Source of the DNA: Bradyrhizobium stylosanthis | Lineage (GTDB): Bacteria; Pseudomonadota; Alphaproteobacteria; Rhizobiales; Xanthobacteraceae | Assembly: GCF_001641335.1 (NCBI RefSeq) | Contig: NZ_LVEM01000002.1 | Location: 909,663-973,662 of the forward strand | Reading direction: 5' to 3' | DNA: 64,000 bases | Shown here: positions 17,591 through 24,581 of the stretch, piece by piece | How positions within the stretch are numbered: position 1 is the first letter of the stretch | Layout of the letters: each line of letters opens with the position of its first letter | Translations under genes and position numbers: made by a program | Notes under the pieces: generated by a model | The model's input: the letters and a program-made list of their open reading frames with translations, nothing else | Databases searched by the model: none | Told to the model about the DNA's origin: nothing

Positions 17591-18660
17591 TGGCCATGCC
17601 CATGGAATCCCCGATCACCTTCTCCAATGTCGGCAAGATCAGATGGTGGCAGCGCGGCATCTTCGCCTCGCAGACCGGCTACGTGCTGCTCGCGCTGGCG
17701 GTGCTGCTGGTGATCATGCATTTCGCCAGCCCCTACTTCTTCACCCAAGGCAACATGCAGAACGTGGCGAAGAATTTTTCCTTCATCGCCATCGCCACGC
17801 TCGGCGTCACCTTCGTCATCATCACCGGCGGCATCGATCTGTCCGTGGGATCGATGATGTGCTTCTCCGCCATGATCACCTCGATGGTGATGACCGAGCT
17901 GTCGGCGCCGGGCTCGCCGCTGGTGCATATGGCCGCCGACGGCAAGACGGTGCTGGCCAACGTGCCCGGCCTGATCCTGCTGATCTCGATCCTCGCAGGC
18001 CTCGGCGTCGCGCTGATCGCGGGCCTCGTCAACGGCTTCTGCATCGCCGTGCTCGGCCTGTCGCCCTTCGTCACCACGCTCGGCATGCTCTCGATCGTGC
18101 GCGGGCTCGGCTACGTCGTCTCCAACGGCCGCGGCAGTTTCCCGGGCGGGCCGGATGCCGACTATTTCTACGCGCTCACCTCGGGCGACGTGCTCGGCGT
18201 GCCCGCGCCGTTCATCTATCTCGTGATCCTCGCGCTGGCGATGGCCGTCGTCCTGCACCACAGTGCGTTCGGCCGCCATGTCTTCGCGCTCGGCGGCAAC
18301 GAGAAGGCGGCCGAGCTCACCGGCATCCCCGTGGTGCGGGTGAAGATCGAGGTCTATGTGATCTGCGCGCTCGCCGCAGGCCTCCAGGGCATCATCATCT
18401 CCGGCTGGCTCGGATCGGCGCCGGCCAACATGGCGACCTCCTATGAGCTCAACGTGATCGCGGCGGCCGTGATCGGCGGCGCCAACCTTGCCGGCGGCAT
18501 CGGCGGCCCGCTCGGAGCCATCGTCGGCTGCGTGCTGCTCGAGGTGATCCGCAACGGTCTCGTGCTGGCGCAGGTCTCCTCCTACTGGCAGCAGACGCTG
18601 GTGGGCGTGATCATCATCCTGGCCGTGCTGGTCGACCGCATTCGTTCGCGAATGACCTGA
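17590..18660 (+). CDS. Sugar ABC transporter permease (RbsC/FrcC type)
   Basis: A 356-residue inner-membrane permease with about ten hydrophobic segments. It has the family's characteristic ITGGIDLSVGSMMCFSAM motif and the C-terminal NVIAAAVIGGANLAGGIGGP loop that contacts the ATPase. An extra-cytoplasmic insertion of about 30 residues (ELSAPGSPLVHMAADGKTV) is somewhat long for the family. The start at ATG 17590 overlaps the ATPase stop; two more in-frame ATGs follow within 15 bases. It probably forms the channel with two copies per transporter. Confidence 0.93.
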   Translation: MAMPMESPITFSNVGKIRWWQRGIFASQTGYVLLALAVLLVIMHFASPYFFTQGNMQNVAKNFSFIAIATLGVTFVIITGGIDLSVGSMMCFSAMITSMVMTELSAPGSPLVHMAADGKTVLANVPGLILLISILAGLGVALIAGLVNGFCIAVLGLSPFVTTLGMLSIVRGLGYVVSNGRGSFPGGPDADYFYALTSGDVLGVPAPFIYLVILALAMAVVLHHSAFGRHVFALGGNEKAAELTGIPVVRVKIEVYVICALAAGLQGIIISGWLGSAPANMATSYELNVIAAAVIGGANLAGGIGGPLGAIVGCVLLEVIRNGLVLAQVSSYWQQTLVGVIIILAVLVDRIRSRMT

Positions 18661-18754
18661 CGTGAGATCATCCCGGGGAGGCAACGAAAACGCCGCCTGT
18701 CCGCTTCCCGGGCGCTTTCGAGAGGATAGGCACCAAACAAGGGTGGAGGAGACA

Positions 18755-19687
18755 ATGAGGAAACTTCTGCTGGCCGGCATCGCCGTTGCGATGATGGCGA
18801 CGCCGGCGTTCGCCGCGAACTACCGCTTCGTGATCGTGCCCAAGGCGATGAACAATCCGTTCTTCGACTTCGCGCGCGACGGCTGCCTGAAGCGCGCCAA
18901 GGAGCTCGGCAACATCGAGTGCATCTACAAGGGGCCGGTGGAGCACGAGCCGGCGACGCAGGCGCAGATCATCCAGGACTTCGTCACCCAGAAGGTCGAC
19001 GGCCTCGCCATCTCGGTCGCCGACGTCGCGGCCATGACCAAGTCGATCGAGGCGGCGACCGCGGCCGGCATTCCCGTCATCACCTTCGATGCCGATGCGC
19101 CCGGCTCCAAGCGCATCGCCTATATCGGCACCAACAACAAGGAGTTCGGCGTCGCGCTCGGCAAGCAGCTCCTGAAGATGCGGCCCGACGGCGGCAAATA
19201 TGCCATGGTCTCGGGCGGTCCCGGTGCCAAGAACCTCGCCGAGCGCGTCGACGGCGTGCGCGAGGCGCTGAAGGGCTCGAAATGGACCGAGGTCGCGGGC
19301 TCGCCGACCTTCTGCAACGACGATCCGGCGCTGGCGGTCCAGCAGATGACGGACATGCGGACCGCGACGCCCGATCTCGCCGCGATCGTGCCGATCGGCG
19401 GCTGGCCGATGTTCGCGCCCGAAGGCTTCAAGGCGTTCGCCAGCAGGAACAAGAAGGACATCGATTCCGGCAAGTTCACGCTGGTCGTCGCCGATACGCT
19501 GAAGATGCAGCTCGAGCTGCTGCGCGACGGCTATGCCAATGCGCTGGTCGGCCAGCGCCCGTTCGAGATGGGCGAGAAGGCGATGGACACGCTGCTCGCG
19601 ATCAAGAAGGGCGAGAAGGTGCCGGAGATCGTCTACACCGGCCTCGACCTCGTGACCAAGGACAACGTCGCGCAGATGTTGAAGTAG
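18755..19687 (+). CDS. Sugar ABC transporter periplasmic binding protein
   Basis: A 310-residue periplasmic binding protein of the RbsB/FrcB cluster B type. A signal peptide (MRKLLLAGIAVAMMATPAFA) precedes ANYRFVIVPKAMNNPFFDFA, the normal first strand and ligand-contacting Asn-Pro-Phe-Phe. Further landmarks are VDGLAISVADVAAM and PVITFDADAPGSKRIAYIGTNN. ATG 18755 is preceded by gggtggaggagac, a strong ribosome site, which fits the need for excess binding protein. A long hairpin lies immediately downstream (19720-19752). The ligand is probably xylose or a related aldose, inferred from operon context. Confidence 0.93.
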   Translation: MRKLLLAGIAVAMMATPAFAANYRFVIVPKAMNNPFFDFARDGCLKRAKELGNIECIYKGPVEHEPATQAQIIQDFVTQKVDGLAISVADVAAMTKSIEAATAAGIPVITFDADAPGSKRIAYIGTNNKEFGVALGKQLLKMRPDGGKYAMVSGGPGAKNLAERVDGVREALKGSKWTEVAGSPTFCNDDPALAVQQMTDMRTATPDLAAIVPIGGWPMFAPEGFKAFASRNKKDIDSGKFTLVVADTLKMQLELLRDGYANALVGQRPFEMGEKAMDTLLAIKKGEKVPEIVYTGLDLVTKDNVAQMLK

Positions 19688-19719
19688 GAGCGCTCGCCAG
19701 CCCCCGCGCTCCTGCATGC

Positions 19720-19752
19720 CTCCCCCGCTTGCGATTTCCGCAAGCGGGGGAG
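19720..19752 (+). terminator. Long hairpin after the binding-protein gene
   Basis: A perfect 14-bp inverted repeat (ctcccccgcttgcg and its complement) with a 5-nt attTc loop, lying 32 bp after the binding-protein stop and before the aldo/keto reductase. No T run follows. In sugar operons such a hairpin can partly terminate or protect the upstream mRNA 3' end so that binding protein is made in excess. Its stem core resembles the ccccgc hairpins at 1991 and 42501. Confidence 0.7.
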
Positions 19753-19783
19753 ATGGTTTGGACGATTGGAATGAAGTAAGGCA

Positions 19784-20767
19784 ATGGGAATGAAGCGCGC
19801 ACGGCTCGGCACTCTCGACGTCACCTCGATCGGGCTCGGTTCCGCCCCGCTCGGCGGATTGTTCAGTCCCGTCAGCGATGCCGATGCGGAAGCGACGGTC
19901 GCGCGCGCCTGGTCGGCCGGCATCCGCTTCTTCGATACAGCGCCGCTCTACGGCTTTGGCCTCGCGGAACGGCGGCTTGGCGCGTTCCTGCGGCAACAGC
20001 CGCGCGAGTCATACGCGATCTCGACCAAGGTCGGCCGCCTGCTGCGCGCCCCCGACAGCGGCGGCGCGGAGGACGAGCACTACAAGGGCACGTCGCGCGA
20101 GCGGCCCGTGTTCGATTTCAGCTATGACGGCGTGATGCGCTCGGTGGAGGAGAGTCTGGCTCGCCTCGGGCTCGACCGCGTCGACGTGCTCCTGGTGCAC
20201 GATCCCGACGACCATTACGACGAGGCCGTGTCCGGCGCCTTCCGCGCGCTCCAGCGCTTGCGCTCCGACGGCACCGTCAAGGCGATCGGCGCCGGCATGA
20301 ACCAGTCGGAGATGTTGGTCCGCTTTGCGGAGGCCGTGCCGGTGGACTGCTTCCTGCTCGCCGGCCGCTACACGCTGCTGGACCAGGGCGCGCTGGATGG
20401 GCTGTTTCCGGTCTGCAAGGCGAAGAACATCGGTATCCTGCTCGGCGGCATCTACAACAGCGGCATCCTGGCGAATCCGCAGACAGGCGCGAAGTTCAAC
20501 TATCAGGATGCGGATGCAGCACTCGTCGCACGTGCGCTCGCGCTCGACGAGCTCTGCCGCAAGCACGGCACCGAGCTGAAGGCGGCCGCGCTGCAGTTCT
20601 GCATGGCCCATCCGGCGTTGACGGTCGCGGTGATGGGCGCACGCAACGCCGGCGAGGTCGCCGACAACATCGCGATGTCGGAGAGAGCGGTGCCGGCGTC
20701 GTTCTGGCAGGAGCTGCGTGCGCGAAACCTCGTCGATGCCCGGGCGCCGCTGCCGGGCGGTGCGTAG
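19784..20767 (+). CDS. Aldo/keto reductase (L-fucose / D-threo-aldose 1-dehydrogenase type)
   Basis: A 327-residue NAD(P)-dependent oxidoreductase with the AKR barrel. The catalytic tyrosine segment is FFDTAPLYGFGLAERRLG, with the conserved KVGR lysine (AISTKVGRLLRAP), and VDVLLVHDPDDHYDEAV is characteristic of the fucose/threo-aldose dehydrogenase branch. This branch oxidises the C1 of aldoses to lactones. The adjacent amidohydrolase is of the sugar-lactonase type, so the two would form consecutive steps. ATG 19784 follows gtaaggca; an in-frame ATG lies six bases further on. Confidence 0.9.
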   Translation: MGMKRARLGTLDVTSIGLGSAPLGGLFSPVSDADAEATVARAWSAGIRFFDTAPLYGFGLAERRLGAFLRQQPRESYAISTKVGRLLRAPDSGGAEDEHYKGTSRERPVFDFSYDGVMRSVEESLARLGLDRVDVLLVHDPDDHYDEAVSGAFRALQRLRSDGTVKAIGAGMNQSEMLVRFAEAVPVDCFLLAGRYTLLDQGALDGLFPVCKAKNIGILLGGIYNSGILANPQTGAKFNYQDADAALVARALALDELCRKHGTELKAAALQFCMAHPALTVAVMGARNAGEVADNIAMSERAVPASFWQELRARNLVDARAPLPGGA

Positions 20768-20770
20768 ACC

Positions 20771-21619
20771 ATGATCATCGACGCCCATCAGCATTTCTGG
20801 GATCCCGAGCGCGCCGACTATCCCTGGATGAACGCGCCCGAACTCGCGCCGATCCGCCGCGCTTTCGGTCCCGCCGATCTCGCGCCGCTGCTGAAGGCGA
20901 ACGGCATCGACGCGAGCATCGTCGTGCAGTGCCGTTCCGCGCTGGAGGAGACCGAGGGATTTTTGCGGATCGCGCATGTGACGCCGTCTGTCATCGGCGT
21001 CGTCGGCTGGGTAGATCTGACCGACGGCGATCTCGGCGACACGCTTGACCGGCTGCTTGCCGCGCCCGGCGGCAACAAGCTCGTCGGCATTCGCCACCAG
21101 GTCCACGACGAGTCTGATGCGGATTGGCTTCTGCGCGAAGACGTCCAGCGCGGCCTCACCGCGATGTTCGCCCGCGATCTCGCCTATGATTTCCTCGTCC
21201 GCACCCGCGAGCTTCCGGCCGCGATCGCGACAGCGCAGGCCTTCCCCCAGGCGCGTTTCGTGCTCGACCACGCGGCAAAACCGCCGATCGCCGATGGCGG
21301 CAGCGCCGAATGGTCCGAGCGCATCGCAGCGCTCGCTGCCTGCGGCAATGTCTGGTGCAAGATCTCCGGGCTCGCGACCGAAGCGGTCTGGAACGACTGG
21401 GATGCGGATCAGCTGTTTCCGTTCGTCGCGCATGCGACAAAATGTTTCGGCGAGGATCGTTTGATCTATGGCTCGGACTGGCCGGTGTGCCTGCTGGCAG
21501 GCAGCTACGGCGAGATCAAGGGCGCGCTGGACGCGTGCCTGGCGAAGCTCGGCCCGGCCGTGCGCGAGAAGGCGTTCGGGGCGAATGCGAAGGCTGCGTA
21601 TCGGTTGCCGGTGGGATGA
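20771..21619 (+). CDS. Amidohydrolase 2 family sugar lactonase (L-fuconolactonase-like)
   Basis: A 282-residue metal-dependent hydrolase of COG3618 type. It opens with MIIDAHQHFWDP, whose two histidines bind metal, and has GIRHQVHDESDADWL, FVLDHAAKPPI and the final LIYGSDWPVCLLAG with the catalytic Asp. Proteins with this pattern open aldonolactones such as L-fuconolactone and L-rhamnonolactone. It starts 3 bp after the aldo/keto reductase, implying direct co-translation. Together they suggest an oxidative side route for the imported aldose; the downstream dehydratase expected in that route is not in the window. Confidence 0.9.
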   Translation: MIIDAHQHFWDPERADYPWMNAPELAPIRRAFGPADLAPLLKANGIDASIVVQCRSALEETEGFLRIAHVTPSVIGVVGWVDLTDGDLGDTLDRLLAAPGGNKLVGIRHQVHDESDADWLLREDVQRGLTAMFARDLAYDFLVRTRELPAAIATAQAFPQARFVLDHAAKPPIADGGSAEWSERIAALAACGNVWCKISGLATEAVWNDWDADQLFPFVAHATKCFGEDRLIYGSDWPVCLLAGSYGEIKGALDACLAKLGPAVREKAFGANAKAAYRLPVG

Positions 21620-21622
21620 TGT

Positions 21623-21649
21623 GATTGGGCGCAATGCTCGCGCCCAATC
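21623..21649 (+). terminator. Hairpin at the end of the sugar operon
   Basis: A perfect 10-bp inverted repeat (gattgggcgc / gcgcccaatc) with a 7-nt loop, starting 4 bp after the lactonase stop. There is no strong T run, but the position is that of an operon terminator. Confidence 0.65.
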
Positions 21650-21655
21650 ACAGGT

Positions 21656-21782
21656 GTCGTCTCGGCGAAGGCCGGGACCCATACCGCGTGATCTCTCGGG
21701 TTGCCGAGGCGGGCGTACCGAACGACTAACCTTCGCCAAACTACGCCCTGGGGTTATGGGTCCCGGCCTGCGCCGGGACGAC
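21656..21782. repeat. Intergenic repeat, 'cggcgaaggccgggacccata' family
   Basis: Paired arms: gtcgtctcggcgaaggccg at the left and an inverted cggcctgcgccgggacgac at the right, each with the inner gggaccca/tgggtccc. Other members are at 31124-31260, 48954-49075 and 50967-51087. Confidence 0.85.
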
Positions 21783-21811
21783 CACTGAATTTGAGGCGGC
21801 TTACCCGCCCT

Positions 21812-22177
21812 TCACGCCCCCGCGGGCACTTGGTCCAGAAATCCCGTCACGCTCCTGATCCGCCCGTCCTTCAGTACGGCGAAGTCCGTCCCCTTGATCG
21901 GGCTGTCGACACCGTCAGGGCCGAGCCCCCACGAGAAGCGCACATGGTCACCGTAGCCGTTGGGCTCGCCGATCAGCTTGAACTTGAACTCGGGAAAACG
22001 CTGCTGCACGCCCGAGATCAGCGCGTCGATGCCATCGGGGCCGTCGCCCTTCATCAGCGGGTCGACATAGCTCGCATCGGCCGTCCAGGTCTCGCTCAGC
22101 AGCTCGCGCCGGCGGCTCGGCGTGCGTTCGTTCCAGAGATCGATATAGCAGTGGGCGATGGCGATGTGGTCGGTCAT
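21812..22177 (-). CDS. NTF2-like / SnoaL-like protein
   Basis: A 121-residue nuclear-transport-factor-2-fold protein. It begins DHIAIAHCYIDLWNERTPSR, with a strand TADASYVDPLMKGDGPDGID typical of the cone-shaped NTF2 cavity, and ends FAVLKDGRIRSVTGFLDQVP. Such proteins bind or isomerise small hydrophobic molecules, and most have no known substrate. ATG 22177 is preceded by gaaggagagc on the minus strand, so the longer open frame is not used. Confidence 0.85.
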   Translation of the reverse strand: MTDHIAIAHCYIDLWNERTPSRRRELLSETWTADASYVDPLMKGDGPDGIDALISGVQQRFPEFKFKLIGEPNGYGDHVRFSWGLGPDGVDSPIKGTDFAVLKDGRIRSVTGFLDQVPAGA

Positions 22178-22390
22178 GTTGCTCTCCTTCGATGACGCCG
22201 TGTCCGGCTGACCGTCACTATCGAAGGTTCGCGCACGCGGATCGATTACCTCGGAGGTCATCGGCGCGCCGGTCTAATGCGGGCGTTACTTCGGCGCGGC
22301 GACGACATGGAGGCGCCACTCCTTTAGATTGTTCATACAAAATAATCGTGTTAAACGTGCAAAAATAGTCTGTGCATTTTCGGTGTGACG

Positions 22391-23056
22391 ATGCCGCGCG
22401 ATTTTCCCATTAACGGCGACATTATCTTTACCTCCGACGATCGTCTTGTCTTAGCCACCCAGTCTTTGCTTCGGGGCCGCAGGGCGAAATGGTCGCATGT
22501 CATGATTACGATCAGCCAGGCCGGCGCGCTGCATTCGATTCCCAAGAAGGGCGTGACTATCGAGGGATGGGATACGCTTTTTGCTGCAAGGCAATTTGGC
22601 GACGGCAGGATGAAGGCATATCGTTCGCCAAAGGTAACTTATCTCGGACTTCCCGTGTTTGAGGAAGCGCAGTCGGTTTACGGAGCAAAATACAACTCCG
22701 TCTTCATATTTCGCAATTTGCCCGGTATTCGACGGTTCTTCCTGCGGAGCTTCTTCTGCTCCGAACTCGCGGCTGAGTTTCTCTCCAAGCAGGGAGTCGG
22801 CGGCGACAAAGCGTCCATGCGCATCTTCCCGGTCGATCTCGAGGAGATACTCAAGCAACAAGGGTGGGTCGATGTATCGTGCGTGTATGAGCGCGTGCTC
22901 TCCGACAAGATGGCTGTGCCGGAAGTTCAGACGGGATGGTTGCAAAACATGCGCGATGTAATCGAACTTCTGCAGATGTCGGAAAGGGAGAAAAAGCGGG
23001 CGAAAGAATTGAGCCAAAGGGTTCAGCGTTTTCTAAATTCACTAGCTAGAAAATGA
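22391..23056 (+). CDS. YiiX/YebB-like permuted NlpC/P60-type cysteine hydrolase (putative)
   Basis: A 221-residue protein with no signal peptide. The N-terminal GDIIFTSDDRLVLATQSLL and WSHVMITI (His) together with the later SFFCSELAAEFL (Cys) match the circularly permuted papain-like arrangement, where the catalytic His precedes the Cys. Such enzymes cut amide or ester bonds in peptidoglycan, lipids or proteins. The C-terminal 50 residues are charged and coiled-coil-like (SEREKKRAKELSQRVQ). GC content is visibly lower than in neighbouring genes. ATG 22391 is used; a GTG two codons earlier is also possible. Assignment is by motif order only. Confidence 0.7.
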   Translation: MPRDFPINGDIIFTSDDRLVLATQSLLRGRRAKWSHVMITISQAGALHSIPKKGVTIEGWDTLFAARQFGDGRMKAYRSPKVTYLGLPVFEEAQSVYGAKYNSVFIFRNLPGIRRFFLRSFFCSELAAEFLSKQGVGGDKASMRIFPVDLEEILKQQGWVDVSCVYERVLSDKMAVPEVQTGWLQNMRDVIELLQMSEREKKRAKELSQRVQRFLNSLARK

Positions 23057-23100
23057 ACCACTCTATCGAAGAACTGTCGGGGATCGGCACGAAGAAAGAG

Positions 23101-23128
23101 AAGAAGCCTCGTTTTCACGAGGCTTCTT
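23101..23128. terminator. Bidirectional hairpin terminator
   Basis: A perfect 11-bp inverted repeat (aagaagcctcg / cgaggcttctt) with a 6-nt loop (ttttca) between the convergent hydrolase gene and ridA. A-rich sequence lies upstream and T-containing sequence downstream, so it can serve both strands. Confidence 0.85.
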
Positions 23129-23173
23129 CATTGGTTACCCTCGCCGCCCTTCGGCGGAGAACTCGGCGCTAGA

Positions 23174-23524
23174 TTACTTCGCCGCCGTCACCATGATCTC
23201 GACGGTGTATTGCGCGGCCGCCAGCTTGGCTTCGACGGTGGCGCGGGCCGGAGTGTTGCCGGGGGAGACCCAGGCGTCCCACACGGCGTTCATCTCGCCG
23301 AAGGTCTTCATGTCGGTGATGTAGATCGTGGCCGAGAGCAGCTTCGACTTGTCGGTGCCGGCCTTGGCGAGATGGCCGTCGATCGTCTTCAGGATGTCCT
23401 GGGTCTGCTTGGTCACGCTTTCGCCGGCCGCATTGTTGGCGACGACGCCGGCAAGATAGACGGTGTTGCCGTGCACGACGGCCTGGCTCATGCGCGGGCC
23501 GGTTTCGAAACGCTGAATGCTCAT
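23174..23524 (-). CDS. RidA family protein (enamine/imine deaminase)
   Basis: A 116-residue YjgF/YER057c/UK114 protein. It begins SIQRFETGPRMSQAVVHGNT, with VYLAGVVANNAAGESVTKQT and a C-terminal ARATVEAKLAAAQYTVEIMV. The Arg in PARATVEA is the residue that binds the carboxylate in deaminating RidA enzymes, so activity on reactive 2-aminoacrylate-type imines is plausible. Many members in this subgroup lack a tested function. ATG 23524 is preceded by ggagatc. It lies downstream of the esterase gene on the same strand. Confidence 0.9.
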   Translation of the reverse strand: MSIQRFETGPRMSQAVVHGNTVYLAGVVANNAAGESVTKQTQDILKTIDGHLAKAGTDKSKLLSATIYITDMKTFGEMNAVWDAWVSPGNTPARATVEAKLAAAQYTVEIMVTAAK

Positions 23525-23584
23525 TGGGGATCTCCTGCTGGAATGGCGGCCCTGTCTAGCGCAGCGCGCCGCGATCAGCCACCC

Positions 23585-23653
23585 CGGGCACGCATGCGTT
23601 GCCGGGCACGCATGCGTTGCCCCGGCATGCTTGCGTCGCTGGCAACGCATGCG
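23585..23653. repeat. Tandem and inverted 'cgcatgcgttgc' repeat
   Basis: Two exact 18-bp direct copies (23585-23602 and 23603-23620) of cgggcacgcatgcgttgc, followed by an inverted copy ggcaacgcatgcg at 23641-23653 that pairs with 23609-23621. It lies between the esterase stop and ridA and could fold into a 13-bp stem. Confidence 0.8.
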
Positions 23654-23657
23654 CCGC

Positions 23658-24581
23658 TCACGGAAAATGGCTGAAGAATGCCCAGATCGTCTCGGCGCCG
23701 TCGATGTCGGCGTTCTGCGGCCCGAGCAGGCTGGTGGCGACCCGCGGGAAGCGAGCATCCGGCGCAAAGCCGGGCATGCGGTGGCCGCCATGATTGACAC
23801 GGTAGAGCACGACGTCGTGTCCCGCAGGGCAGCGCGAGGTGATCCGGGTGACCGTGGACTGGTCCGCGGGATTTTTGTGGGGCAGGTCGACGGTGGCGGC
23901 ATCGTCCGTCTCGCAGCCATTGAGCTTGCGCCAGAACGCCAGCGTGTCCTCGGTCGACCAGAATCCGTCTGCGGCATAATAGCTCGATCCGCGGCCGCCG
24001 GCATAGGGGACCAGCGGGTCGGCGGTGCTGTTCATGAGCAGCATCGGCAGCGGCCGCGACGGATGGCAGGTGACGGCGGCCTCGTCGGTGAGGTTCATGA
24101 TCACGCTGGCGCCGGCCGCGAACAGGTCGGCGCGCGCGCAGACGAGAGTCATCGCCATCGCCCCGCCGTTGGAGATGCCGGCGACATAGACGCGCTTTGG
24201 ATCGGCGGTGCCGTTCGCCACCAGCTTCTCGACGAGCTTTGCGATGAAGCCGATATCGTCGGTGCCCACGGGCGGGCCGCGGAGCGCGGGGCCCGCCTTG
24301 GTCCGCGCATCGGCCCAGGCATGGTTGAGGCCGTCGGGAAACACCACGGCAAAGCCTTCGCGCTTGGCGACCTGCGGCCACGCCGTGCGCGCGACCATGT
24401 CGGCGCCGCGCTGGGTCTTGCCGTGCAGCACGACCACCAGCGGCACCAGCCGCTTCGCCGGCAGTTGCAACGTATAGGAGCGCTTCACGCCGTTGACGTC
24501 GATGGTGTCGGCGGATGCGACCGAGGCTGCGGTCAACGCCGCAAGGCACACCCCGATCTGAATCCACCGCCGCATCATCAT
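23658..24581 (-). CDS. Exported PHB-depolymerase / feruloyl-esterase family hydrolase
   Basis: A 307-residue alpha/beta hydrolase of the LpqC/PHB-depolymerase family. A signal peptide (RRWIQIGVCLAALTAASVASA) is followed by VNGVKRSYTLQLPAKR, the oxyanion strand LVVVLHGKTQRG, and the nucleophile elbow VAGISNGGAMAM, with Ser in GISNGG instead of the strict GxSxG. The late NHGGHRMPG supplies the His. Family members hydrolyse polyhydroxyalkanoates or feruloyl and acetyl esters. The N-terminal ATG lies within the last codons of the upstream flavoprotein gene (4-bp overlap). Confidence 0.88.
   Translation of the reverse strand: MMMRRWIQIGVCLAALTAASVASADTIDVNGVKRSYTLQLPAKRLVPLVVVLHGKTQRGADMVARTAWPQVAKREGFAVVFPDGLNHAWADARTKAGPALRGPPVGTDDIGFIAKLVEKLVANGTADPKRVYVAGISNGGAMAMTLVCARADLFAAGASVIMNLTDEAAVTCHPSRPLPMLLMNSTADPLVPYAGGRGSSYYAADGFWSTEDTLAFWRKLNGCETDDAATVDLPHKNPADQSTVTRITSRCPAGHDVVLYRVNHGGHRMPGFAPDARFPRVATSLLGPQNADIDGAETIWAFFSHFP

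Noticed and set aside
23585..23653. CRISPR-like short repeats
   Set aside because: Only two direct copies without spacers, plus an inverted copy; no cas genes.
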